From NCBI RefSeq assembly GCF_002090175.1, contig NZ_BBRN01000003.1, positions 434,001 to 498,000 on the forward strand: a stretch of 64,000 bases of DNA, in the 5' to 3' direction. The first letter of the stretch is position 1. Every line of letters starts with the position of its first letter. The stretch is from Demequina sp. NBRC 110057 (GTDB lineage Bacteria > Actinomycetota > Actinomycetes > Actinomycetales > Demequinaceae). Below are positions 48,044 through 55,504 of this stretch, one piece after another. Under the pieces are notes generated by a model, which was given only the letters and a program-made list of their open reading frames with translations, was not told the origin of the DNA and did no database searches. The position numbers and the translations under genes were made by a program.

Positions 48044-48985
48044 ATGGCCGCCATGCGTCCCATCCCCGGCCTCGTCGCGCTCGACGGATCGCTCGCGGAG
48101 TTCCTCGCCGCGAACGCCCATGCCTTCACCCGGGGCGAGCTTGTTTCCGGGTGGACGCGGCACGCACTCGAGATGGCACTCGACGGACAGGCGGTGGCGC
48201 GCATCCTCCCCGGGGTCTATGCGGGGGCGCCGCATCGCAATGTGCCGGTCGTGCGAGGCGAAGCGCTTAACCTTTGGCAGCCGACGGCACTGGTCACCGG
48301 CCCCCTCGCGCTGCGTCTGATGTCGCCGACTTTGCCGATGCCTGGGGCCGCCCACATCCGCGTCGCCAACGGCCACCGCCCGCGTTCCCCCACGTGGGTC
48401 CGCGTTCTCCAGGGCGCGCCCGTGCGCGCCCGGACCTACGCGTCGGGAGTCGCATGCGTGACCGGCGATATCGCGGTCCTCGACGCGTGGAAAGTCGCGG
48501 CGCCCGCGAGCAGGCTTGATGTCCTGTGGCGCGCTCTGTGGGCGAGGGTCTGTACCGCCCAGGCACTCGACTCGGCACTCGCGCGAGCGCCCCGAGTCGT
48601 CGCGCGTCGTGACCTTGCGCGAGTGCTCGGCTGGTTCGAAGAAGGCGCGACATCGCCTCTTGAGGTTCGCGCGAAGCACGAGACGTTTCGTGACGCACGC
48701 TTCCGCGAGTTCGAGTGGCAGGCGCCGGTACTGCTTCCGAACCGGCGTGCAGTCGTCGACATGCTCCACCGGCGCGCCATGGTGGCCGTGGAACTCGACG
48801 GAGACCGGTATCACTCCACACGCGAGGCCCGCGACGCCGACCGCGAACGCCAAACCGAGCTGACCACTGGCGGTTACGCAGTTCTGCGCTTCGGATGGCA
48901 CGACATCACGCGGCGACCAGAGTGGTGCCGCGACGTCACGCTCGCGACGGTGGCGGGCCGCCTCGCGCGTCCTAGCGGGACATGA
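48044..48985 (+). CDS. AbiEi-like wHTH plus DUF559 (PD-(D/E)XK) nuclease-like protein
   Basis: About 313 residues. The N-terminus has the winged-helix pattern of AbiEi-type antitoxins (EFLAANAHAFTRGELVSGWTRHALEMAL...RILPGVYA). A middle alpha/beta region follows (to about 210). The C-terminus is a DUF559/Vsr-like restriction-endonuclease fold with Asp239 (AVVDML), Glu250-Leu-Asp252 (VAVELDGDRYHS), then 'RDADRERQTELTTGGYAVLRFGWHDI'. The family is common and usually solitary in actinobacteria; its function is not established. Start choice is uncertain: ATG 48044 or ATG 48053; a GTG at 47945 lies inside the left hairpin. The last codons and TGA lie inside the right hairpin repeat. It is on the opposite strand to rho and the M6 gene. 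Confidence 0.75.
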   Translation: MAAMRPIPGLVALDGSLAEFLAANAHAFTRGELVSGWTRHALEMALDGQAVARILPGVYAGAPHRNVPVVRGEALNLWQPTALVTGPLALRLMSPTLPMPGAAHIRVANGHRPRSPTWVRVLQGAPVRARTYASGVACVTGDIAVLDAWKVAAPASRLDVLWRALWARVCTAQALDSALARAPRVVARRDLARVLGWFEEGATSPLEVRAKHETFRDARFREFEWQAPVLLPNRRAVVDMLHRRAMVAVELDGDRYHSTREARDADRERQTELTTGGYAVLRFGWHDITRRPEWCRDVTLATVAGRLARPSGT

Positions 48986-49023
48986 GGGGCGAAAATGAGC
49001 GATAGGTGACCCTCAAGTCCCGC
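48967..49023 (+). repeat. Right flanking hairpin repeat of the DUF559 unit
   Basis: Aligns without gaps to 47923-47979. The inner 49 nt (48975-49023) has left arm GCGGGACATGAGGG and right arm CCCTCAAGTCCCGC. Differences from the left copy are mainly in the loop and in arm positions. It supplies the stop codon of the nuclease gene at 48983-48985. Confidence 0.85.
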
Positions 49024-49054
49024 CGGCGCGCAGCCACAGGCGCCGGCATGCAGA

Positions 49055-49092
49055 AGGGCCCCGCGCCCACCTTGCGGTCGGTGCGGGGCCCT
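49055..49092. terminator. Terminator of rho
   Basis: AGGGCCCCGC (49055-49064) pairs with GCGGGGCCCT (49083-49092), with further partial pairing inside. It lies 12 nt beyond the rho stop. Confidence 0.65.
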
Positions 49093-49104
49093 GCGGCGTA
49101 CGGA

Positions 49105-50940
49105 TTACTTGGAGGTCAGCTCGTTGTCGACGTCGTCCTTGCTCGGCGTGGTCTTGGCGACCTGCATGAGGAACTCGGCGTTCGTCTTGTTCTCGCGCAG
49201 CTTGCCCAGCAGCAGCTCGGTCGCGGCCTGCGGCTCGAGTGCCGTGAGCACGCGACGCAGCTTCCACATGACCTTGAGCTCCTCGGTCGACACCAGGATC
49301 TCCTCGCGGCGCGTGCCGGACGCGTTGACGTCCACGGCCGGGAAGATGCGGCGGTCGGCGAGCTGACGCGACAGGCGCAGTTCCATGTTGCCGGTGCCCT
49401 TGAACTCCTCGAAGATCACCTCGTCCATCTTCGAGCCGGTGTCGACCAGCGCGGTGGCGAGGATGGTCAGCGAGCCACCGTTCTCGATGTTGCGCGCCGC
49501 GCCAAAGAACTTCTTGGGCGGGTACAGCGCCGCGGAGTCCACACCACCGGAGAGGATGCGGCCCGATGCGGGGGCGGCGAGGTTGTACGCGCGGCCCAGG
49601 CGGGTGATGCCGTCGAGCAGCACCACGACGTCCTGGCCCAGCTCCACGAGGCGCTTGGCGCGCTCGATGGCGAGCTCGGCGACCTGGGTGTGGTCGCCGG
49701 CCGGGCGGTCGAAGGTCGAGGCGATGACCTCACCCTTGACGGAGCGCTGGAAGTCGGTGACCTCCTCGGGACGCTCGTCCACGAGCACCACCATGAGGTG
49801 AACCTCGGGGTTGTTTGCCGAGATCGCGTTGGCGATGTTCTGCATGATGAGCGTCTTGCCCGCCTTGGGCGGCGAGACGATCAGGCCGCGCTGGCCCTTA
49901 CCGATGGGGGCGACGATGTCGATGACACGCGTGGACAGGCCGCGCGACTCGGTCTCGAGGTGCAGGCGCTCCTGGGGGTACAGCGGCGTGAGGTCGCCGA
50001 ACTCCTTGCGCTGGCTGGCCTCCTCGGGCGAGACGCCGTTGACGGTCTCGACGGTGGCGAGCGCGTTGAACTTCTGGCGCTGGCCGCGCTCACCCGGGCG
50101 GGGAGGACGGACCGTGCCGGTGATGGCGTCACCCTTGCGCAGGCCGTACTTCTTGATCTGGTTCATCGACACGTACACGTCCGACTTGCCGGAGAGGTAG
50201 CCCGTGGTGCGCACGAAGGCGTAGTTGTCGAGGATGTCGACGATGCCGCCAACCGGGGTCAGCTCCTCGTCGTCGTGGAGGTCGTCCTCGTCCTGACGGA
50301 CCTGCTGCCCGCCGCCGGAGACGTTCTCGTCGCGGTCACGACCGCGCCCGCGCCCACGACCGCGCCCGCGGCGACGGCGGCCGCCGCGCTCGTCATCGTC
50401 GTCGTTGTTGTTACGGTTCTGGTTGCCGCGCTCGTCGTTGCGGTTGCCGCCCTGACGGTCGTTCTGGCCATCCTTGTCCGCACGCTCGCCCTTGTCGGCG
50501 GAGTCCGACCCGGGGAGCTGCAGCGCCTCGGCGGCGCGGCGCGCGCGCTCGGAACGGTCGTCGTCGCCGGCGCGGCGCTGACCCTCGGCCTTGGACTCGG
50601 ACTTCTCGGCCTGGCCGCCCTGCTGGGGCTGGCCGCCCTGGGACTGGCTGCGGCGCGAGCGCTGGGGCCCGGCCTCGGCGGGAGGGTCCTGCTTGGCGGG
50701 AGCCTCGGCCTCGGCGGCCTGCTGCGCCGGAGCCGCAGGGGCATCGGCCGGCTGCTCCTTCTTGGGCGCGGCCTTGGCGGGCACGACCCCGCCGTTCTTG
50801 ATGGCCTCGATGAGGTCACCCTTACGCATCTTCTTGACGCCGGAGACGCCGAGCTCGGAGGCGAGAGCCTGGAGCTGGGGCAGCTTCATGGCGCTGAGGG
50901 CCGCGCTGTTATCCGCGCTGGCCACGGTGGTGTCGGTCAC
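49105..50940 (-). CDS. rho: Transcription termination factor Rho
   Basis: A 611-residue RNA-dependent ATPase/helicase that ends transcripts. An N-terminal helical Rho_N domain (about 12-50: MKLPQLQALASELGVSGVKKMRKGDLIEAI) is followed by a disordered insert (about 55-215) with Asn/Asp/Gln-rich then Arg-Gly-rich tracts. The RNA-binding domain (about 220-300) and the RecA-type ATPase follow, with P-loop PPKAGKT and 'VVLVDERPEEVTDF'. The insert is of the long type seen in high-GC actinobacteria. It has its own promoter and a leader of about 158 nt. Confidence 0.97.
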   Translation of the reverse strand: MTDTTVASADNSAALSAMKLPQLQALASELGVSGVKKMRKGDLIEAIKNGGVVPAKAAPKKEQPADAPAAPAQQAAEAEAPAKQDPPAEAGPQRSRRSQSQGGQPQQGGQAEKSESKAEGQRRAGDDDRSERARRAAEALQLPGSDSADKGERADKDGQNDRQGGNRNDERGNQNRNNNDDDDERGGRRRRGRGRGRGRGRDRDENVSGGGQQVRQDEDDLHDDEELTPVGGIVDILDNYAFVRTTGYLSGKSDVYVSMNQIKKYGLRKGDAITGTVRPPRPGERGQRQKFNALATVETVNGVSPEEASQRKEFGDLTPLYPQERLHLETESRGLSTRVIDIVAPIGKGQRGLIVSPPKAGKTLIMQNIANAISANNPEVHLMVVLVDERPEEVTDFQRSVKGEVIASTFDRPAGDHTQVAELAIERAKRLVELGQDVVVLLDGITRLGRAYNLAAPASGRILSGGVDSAALYPPKKFFGAARNIENGGSLTILATALVDTGSKMDEVIFEEFKGTGNMELRLSRQLADRRIFPAVDVNASGTRREEILVSTEELKVMWKLRRVLTALEPQAATELLLGKLRENKTNAEFLMQVAKTTPSKDDVDNELTSK

Positions 50941-51104
50941 ACTGATCCTTCCCTCGCACGAGCCGGGGCGGCTCTGGAGAAATGTGAATGCGAGTATCCC
51001 CGTGAGGCGTCCGGGTATGCGCGTACGCCGTCGTCCGCTGACGCCTGGAAGTCTGGGGATTGCCCCTCACCCGCGACCTTGTGTCTGCCGGGAGGAACAC
51101 CTGC

Positions 51105-51134
51105 AGGTTAGCACCCGCGTCCGTACGGCCTCAA
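51105..51134 (-). promoter_or_regulatory. rho promoter
   Basis: Minus strand: TTGAGG (51129-51134), 18-nt spacer, TAACCT (51105-51110). The transcription start would be near 51098. Confidence 0.5.
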
Positions 51135-51180
51135 CCAACGTTCGCCCACGGCGTGGCGCCCCTCGCGCGCGTGTCCGTGT

Positions 51181-51209
51181 TGCCGCGCCTCACCCACGGG
51201 AATAGCCTC
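51181..51209 (+). promoter_or_regulatory. Promoter of the DUF6325-SHOCT-DUF389 operon
   Basis: TTGCCG (51181-51186), 17-nt spacer, TAGCCT (51204-51209), giving a leader of about 46 nt before the ATG at 51262. Confidence 0.5.
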
Positions 51210-51261
51210 ACCCTGACGGGGGCCGATGCCGTCCCCGCGGACCCGACGGAAGGACCCTCCC

Positions 51262-51705
51262 ATGACCTTGGGACCCATCGAGATCGTGGTGATCGGATTC
51301 GAATCCGGCACCTTCAAGGGCGAGATCGTCCAGGAGCTGAGCGCGCTTGTCGACGCCGGCACCATCAGCATCGTCGACGGCCTGTTCGTGCGCCGCACGG
51401 GCGAGGACGAGCTCGACTACGTGGAACTTGACCAGGTGGGTGACGACTCCGAGGTGTCGCGCCTTGCCGAGGTTGCCGACCGCATCGACGGCCTCGTGTC
51501 CGAGGAGGACGTCGAGGAGCTCGCCGCCGAGCTGCCCGTGGGTGGCGCCGCCGCCATCCTCGTGTTCGAGCACACCTGGGTGAAGCCCCTGCGCGACGCC
51601 ATCGCCGCCGCCGGTGGCGAGCTCGCCGAATCCATCCGTGTCCCCGGCCCGGTCGTCAGCGAGGTTCTCGCCGAGATCGAGGCCCTCGAAAACGAGGAGA
51701 ACTGA
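51262..51705 (+). CDS. DUF6325 family protein
   Basis: 147 residues, acidic, no signal peptide. 'GPIEIVVIGFESGTFKGEIVQELSALVDAGTISIVDGLFV' and 'AILVFEHTWVKPLRDAI' are the family blocks as I know them. It is often found beside a SHOCT protein, as here. The N-terminal half predicts a ferredoxin-like beta-alpha-beta fold. GGAAGGA precedes the ATG; the in-frame extension to 51226 lacks a site. The function is unknown. Confidence 0.8.
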   Translation: MTLGPIEIVVIGFESGTFKGEIVQELSALVDAGTISIVDGLFVRRTGEDELDYVELDQVGDDSEVSRLAEVADRIDGLVSEEDVEELAAELPVGGAAAILVFEHTWVKPLRDAIAAAGGELAESIRVPGPVVSEVLAEIEALENEEN

Positions 51706-51706
51706 C

Positions 51707-52072
51707 ATGCCCCGCAGGATTGGCCGCCCCGGCCTCATTGGCACCATGGCCCGCACGGCCGTGATCTCCGGCACCGCGACCGCGGTGTCCGGAAACGTCG
51801 CGCGCCGCCAGGCCGGCCGCGCGCAGGCCCGCCAGCAGCAGCAGTACCTGGAGCAGGAGCAGGCTCAGCAGGTGCAGAGCAACCAGGCGCAGCTCGCGTC
51901 AATGCAGGCGCAGCTCGCGGCACAGCAGTCGGCGCCCGCCGTCCAGGCCGCCCCCGCGGCATCGGCCGGCGACGACCTCATGGCGCAGCTGACCAAGCTG
52001 GCCGACATGAAGAACGCGGGCATCCTGTCCGACGCCGAGTTCGCCGCGGCGAAGGCGAAGCTCCTCGGATGA
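51707..52072 (+). CDS. SHOCT domain protein
   Basis: 121 residues. A basic, weakly hydrophobic N-terminus (GRPGLIGTMARTAVISGTATAVSGNVARRQAGRAQ) leads to a Gln-rich helix (QQQQYLEQEQAQQVQSNQ) and a C-terminal SHOCT domain (DDLMAQLTKLADMKNAGILSDAEFAAAKAKLLG). SHOCT domains commonly mediate oligomer or membrane association. It starts 1 nt after DUF6325 with GAGGAG in its end, and overlaps the DUF389 gene by 4 nt. Confidence 0.85.
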   Translation: MPRRIGRPGLIGTMARTAVISGTATAVSGNVARRQAGRAQARQQQQYLEQEQAQQVQSNQAQLASMQAQLAAQQSAPAVQAAPAASAGDDLMAQLTKLADMKNAGILSDAEFAAAKAKLLG

Positions 52073-53109
52073 CGACCTGGGCCTCCCGTGTCAGGGAGAC
52101 TCGCTGGTCGGGAAAGCTCAACAGCGTCGACTACATGCGCGATGCGGTCTTCTTCGAGGGCCCCACCGTGCGTTCGCAGCACACCAGGTTCTGGCTGCTG
52201 CTCACGCTCGCGGCGGCGATTGCCACCGCTGGCATCGCGGCGGATTCCACCGCCACGGTCATCGGCGCGATGATCGTGGCGCCGCTTATGCGTCCCATCC
52301 AGGGCACGATGCTGGCGACGGTCCTCGGTGACCGTCGCCAGTTGGTGCGGTCGATCCTCATCATGTGCGCCGGCGCCGCCGCGGCGGTGGCCGTGGGCTA
52401 CCTGCTGGGCATGCTCATCGTCCAGCCGATGCTCGCGTCCACCAACGCCCAGGTCGCCGGCCGCGTCACGCCGGGTCTGATCGACCTGTTCGCGGCACTC
52501 GCCACCGGTGTGGTGGGCTCCATCGCGCTGGTGCGCTCGGACATCTCCGACACCCTGCCGGGCGTCGCCATCGCCATCTCATTGGTACCGCCGCTATGCG
52601 TGGTCGGACTCACGCTCGAGTCCGGCGCGTGGACCCAGGCGCTCGGGGCGCTGCTGCTGTTCGTCACGAACGTCGCGGCCATCCTCGCGACCGGTGCGAT
52701 CGTCATGGCGATCTACGGGTACTCGAAACTCAGGCTCCTCGAGGTCGAGGACCGCGAGGCGGAGCGGCGACGTCGCGTGCGGGTGTACCTCACCACGGCT
52801 GCGCTCGTGCTGCTCGTCTCCGGCCCGCTCGCGTGGTCGACGGCGCAAGCCATCGAGGACCGTGGGCGCATCGGCTCAGTCCAGGCGTACCTCGACGACC
52901 TCACCGCCGACACGCGGTGGGCGGTGGTGTCCGTCACGCCTCGCGAGGATGACGTCATCTACGTGGTGGTCAAGGGCACTCCCCCGCTGCCGGATACGGA
53001 CGCCATTTACGCCGGCATGGAGGACGCGGGGCTCGATGCGGATGACATCGTCATCGAGTTCATCCCGTCATACACCTTCGACGTGAACGGCGAACGCGAC
53101 AATTTCTGA
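52069..53109 (+). CDS. DUF389 family membrane protein
   Basis: 346 residues with about six membrane helices (from about 40 to 265). 'DSTATVIGAMIVAPLMRPIQGTMLA' and 'AISLVPPLCVVGL' match the DUF389/TIGR00341 family. The C-terminal 80 residues form a soluble alpha/beta domain. The family has no firmly established role. Last gene of the operon, followed by a hairpin at 53117-53160. Confidence 0.88.
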   Translation: MTTWASRVRETRWSGKLNSVDYMRDAVFFEGPTVRSQHTRFWLLLTLAAAIATAGIAADSTATVIGAMIVAPLMRPIQGTMLATVLGDRRQLVRSILIMCAGAAAAVAVGYLLGMLIVQPMLASTNAQVAGRVTPGLIDLFAALATGVVGSIALVRSDISDTLPGVAIAISLVPPLCVVGLTLESGAWTQALGALLLFVTNVAAILATGAIVMAIYGYSKLRLLEVEDREAERRRRVRVYLTTAALVLLVSGPLAWSTAQAIEDRGRIGSVQAYLDDLTADTRWAVVSVTPREDDVIYVVVKGTPPLPDTDAIYAGMEDAGLDADDIVIEFIPSYTFDVNGERDNF

Positions 53110-53116
53110 CTCTCCT

Positions 53117-53160
53117 CCCTCGTCGACTTATGACGATCGCAGTTCATAAGTCGGCGAGGG
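53117..53160. terminator. AT-containing hairpin between DUF389 and the ROK gene
   Basis: Left arm from 53117 and right arm 53143-53160, about 17 bp with one mismatch, and the 9-bp inner part GACTTATGA/TCATAAGTC perfect. It lies 7 nt after the DUF389 stop. It is less GC-rich than the other terminators, and its closeness to the ROK promoter leaves an operator role open. Confidence 0.5.
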
Positions 53161-53197
53161 CGGCGTTTACGAGGCACCTTTACGTCCCTTAGTCCGG

Positions 53198-53203
53198 TAG
53201 CAT
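53198..53203 (+). promoter_or_regulatory. -10 element of the ROK regulator gene
   Basis: TAGCAT with 6 nt before the ATG at 53210 and no ribosome site, so a leaderless transcript is likely. Confidence 0.5.
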
Positions 53204-53209
53204 TCACGC

Positions 53210-54403
53210 ATGCTCGACCCGCGCGGACAGGAGACACTGAGCGGCTCCGCGCAGTCGGAAATCTTCCAACTTCTGCGTGACGGGCAGCCCCGCACCCGTT
53301 CTGAGCTCGCCACCCTCACAGGGCTCGCACGCTCGACCGTCGCGGCCCGCGTCGACGCCCTGTTGCGCACGGGCCTCATCCGTTCCGTGGCCGATGCCGC
53401 CTCCACCGGCGGCCGCCCCTCGCGCCAGTTCGCCTTCGATGGGACCGCGTACGGCGTCCTCGGCGTCGACATCGGTGCCACCCACGTCCACATCGGAGTC
53501 AGTGACCTCGAAGGCACACTGCTCGTCGACGTCAAGGAGTCCCTCGCCGTCGCGGAGGGCCCCGATGTGGTGCTCGCCTGGGTGATCGAGCAGGGCCAGA
53601 GGCTGCTCGCCAACCTCGACCGACCAGGTTTCCTCAGGGCGGTCGGCGTCGGCCTTCCCGGCCCGGTGGAACACACGACAGGACGCCCCGTCGACCCGCC
53701 GATCATGCCCGGCTGGGACCGTTTTGATGTGCCCGAGACACTCACCGGCGCCTTCGGCGTTCCCACCCTCGTCGACAACGACGTCAATGTGATGGCGCTC
53801 GGCGAGCACAACGACCACTGGCCCGAGGTCGATGACCTGCTCTTCATCAAGGTGTCCACGGGCATCGGCGCTGGTGTCATCGCCGGTGGCCGCGTCCACC
53901 GGGGCGCCATGGGAATCGCCGGAGACATCGGCCACGTCTGGGTTCCCGAGGCCGACGAGGTGCCGTGCCGATGCGGATCGACCGGCTGCCTCGAGGCGAT
54001 CGCCGCTGGCCCCGCAATCGCCGCCCAGCTCCGCGCGGGAGGGCTCGACGTGCACGGCCCGCAGGACGTTGCGGCGGCGGTGAATCAGGGAGACATCGAC
54101 GCCATTCGTGCCGTGCGCGAGGCCGGCAGGATCATCGGCCGCGTCCTCACCACCTGTGTGAGCCTCATCAACCCCGCCGTCATCGTGCTCGGGGGGGCCG
54201 TCGCCAACGCCGGCGACCACCTCCTCGCGGGCGCGCGCGAGGCCGTGTACGCGAGGTCGACTCCGTTGGCGTCGGGCAACCTCCAGATTGTCCGCTCACG
54301 CGGGTCCGACAAGGCGGCCGTCTCGGGAGCCTCGTCGATGGCGATCCAGCTGGCGCTGTCGGCCGAAAGCGTCGAGGCACTCGTCCGCGACGTCACCGCC
54401 TAA
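53210..54403 (+). CDS. ROK-family transcriptional regulator
   Basis: 397 residues. An N-terminal winged helix (SEIFQLLRDGQPRTRSELATLTGLARSTVAARVDALLRTGLI, about 16-58) is fused to a ROK sugar-kinase-like domain with 'VLGVDIGATHVHIGV', 'VDNDVNVMALGEH', 'KVSTGIGAGVI' and the zinc motif CRCGSTGCLE. The phosphate-loop Gly-Thr of active kinases reads IGATH, so activity is uncertain; regulators of this type bind a sugar or sugar phosphate. It faces the convergent isomerase gene and probably controls the sugar-import locus that follows (inference). Confidence 0.9.
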   Translation: MLDPRGQETLSGSAQSEIFQLLRDGQPRTRSELATLTGLARSTVAARVDALLRTGLIRSVADAASTGGRPSRQFAFDGTAYGVLGVDIGATHVHIGVSDLEGTLLVDVKESLAVAEGPDVVLAWVIEQGQRLLANLDRPGFLRAVGVGLPGPVEHTTGRPVDPPIMPGWDRFDVPETLTGAFGVPTLVDNDVNVMALGEHNDHWPEVDDLLFIKVSTGIGAGVIAGGRVHRGAMGIAGDIGHVWVPEADEVPCRCGSTGCLEAIAAGPAIAAQLRAGGLDVHGPQDVAAAVNQGDIDAIRAVREAGRIIGRVLTTCVSLINPAVIVLGGAVANAGDHLLAGAREAVYARSTPLASGNLQIVRSRGSDKAAVSGASSMAIQLALSAESVEALVRDVTA

Positions 54404-54414
54404 GCCGCCCCGCT

Positions 54415-54452
54415 CCCCCCGCCCCCTACCCCCGTGGCGGTAGAGGCGGGGG
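54415..54452. terminator. Bidirectional terminator between the ROK and isomerase genes
   Basis: An imperfect GC-rich hairpin (CCCCCGCC...GGCGGGGG arms) in the 64-nt gap between convergent stops. Confidence 0.55.
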
Positions 54453-54467
54453 CCGAGGCGCGGGTGC

Positions 54468-55469
54468 CTAGTCGGTGGAACTGAAAGCGGAGTCGAAGGC
54501 TGCGTCGGGAGCGTCGAAGGCGTGCTCGCGCACGAACGCGAGCCCCTCCGGCGCGCCCTTCAGCCGGTCCATCCCGGCGTCCTCCCACTCGATGGACAGC
54601 GGCCCGTCGTAGCCGATCGCGTTGAGCATGCGGAAGGCGTCCTCCCAGGGCACGTCCCCGTGGCCCGTCGAGATGAAGTCCCAGCCGCGGCGGGGGTCGG
54701 CCCACGCAAGGTGCGACGACAGCCTGCCGTTGCGCCCGTTCAGGCGACGCCGCGTGTCCTTGCAATGCACGTGATAGATGCGGTCCTGGAAGTCCCACAG
54801 GAAGCCCACCGGGTCGACGTCCTGCCACACCATGTGGCTGGGGTCCCAGTTGAGCCCGAACGACTCGCGGTGGCCGATGGCCTCGAGGGTGCGCTTGGCG
54901 GTCCAGTAGTCGTAGGCGATCTCGCTGGGGTGGACCTCGAGCGCGAAGCGCACCCCCTCGGCCTCGAACACGTCCATGATCGGGTTCCAGCGGTCGGCAA
55001 AGTCCTGGTACCCCTCGTCGACCATGTCGGCGGGCACCGGCGGGAACATCGCGACGGTCTTCCAGATCTTTGACCCCGAGAAGCCGACGACGGTACGCAC
55101 GCCGAGGCGCGCGGCCATCCTCGCGGTGTCCTTCATGGCGTCGGCGGCACGCTGACGCACGCCTTCCGGATCGCCATCGCCCCACACCACGGGAGGCAGG
55201 ATCTCCTGATGGCGCCGATCGATGGGGTCGTCGCACACCGCCTGCCCCGTGAGATGGTTCGAGATCGCGACGATCTCCAGGCCATGGCGCCGCATGAGGT
55301 CGAGCCGGCCCTGGACGTACTCGGAGTCGTCCCAGCGAGACACGTCGAGGTGGTCCCCCCAGCACGCCAGCTCAAGCCCATCGAAGCCCCACCCCGCAGC
55401 GAGGGTCGCCACCTCCTCGAGGGGCAGGTCCGCCCACTGGCCGGTGAACAGGGAGATCGGTCGGGTCAT
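54468..55469 (-). CDS. Sugar phosphate isomerase/epimerase (TIM barrel)
   Basis: 333 residues of the xylose-isomerase-like AP_endonuc_2 fold. Metal ligands are suggested by Glu in '[13 protein letters not shown]', Asp-His in '[10 protein letters not shown]', '[11 protein letters not shown]' and Glu in '[12 protein letters not shown]'. Such enzymes isomerise or epimerise sugars or inositols, or act on 3-keto-sugars. The ATG at 55469 is preceded by AGAGGAC. It lies 35 nt downstream of a Gfo/Idh dehydrogenase, a frequent pairing, so the two likely act in sequence on the imported compound. Confidence 0.88.
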   Translation of the reverse strand: MTRPISLFTGQWADLPLEEVATLAAGWGFDGLELACWGDHLDVSRWDDSEYVQGRLDLMRRHGLEIVAISNHLTGQAVCDDPIDRRHQEILPPVVWGDGDPEGVRQRAADAMKDTARMAARLGVRTVVGFSGSKIWKTVAMFPPVPADMVDEGYQDFADRWNPIMDVFEAEGVRFALEVHPSEIAYDYWTAKRTLEAIGHRESFGLNWDPSHMVWQDVDPVGFLWDFQDRIYHVHCKDTRRRLNGRNGRLSSHLAWADPRRGWDFISTGHGDVPWEDAFRMLNAIGYDGPLSIEWEDAGMDRLKGAPEGLAFVREHAFDAPDAAFDSAFSSTD

Positions 55470-55504
55470 CGTCAGTCCTCTTCCTTGAGTTCTTGTGAGT
55501 AGTC

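Larger units (their letters stand above)
47923..49023 (+). mobile_element. Candidate hairpin-flanked single-gene unit (REP-like)
   Basis: About 1.1 kb bounded by two 57-bp direct repeats that each contain a 49-nt hairpin, enclosing one wHTH/PD-(D/E)XK gene. The gene's stop codon is inside the right repeat. No transposase or target-site duplication is seen. The layout resembles REP/RAYT units, but the enzyme family differs. Mobility is an inference. Confidence 0.5.
50941..51261. other. Divergent intergenic region rho / DUF6325
   Basis: Holds the rho promoter and about 158-nt rho leader on the minus strand, and the DUF6325 promoter on the plus strand. The palindrome-like ACCTGCAGGT (51099-51108) overlaps the rho -10. 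No gene is seen. Confidence 0.55.
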
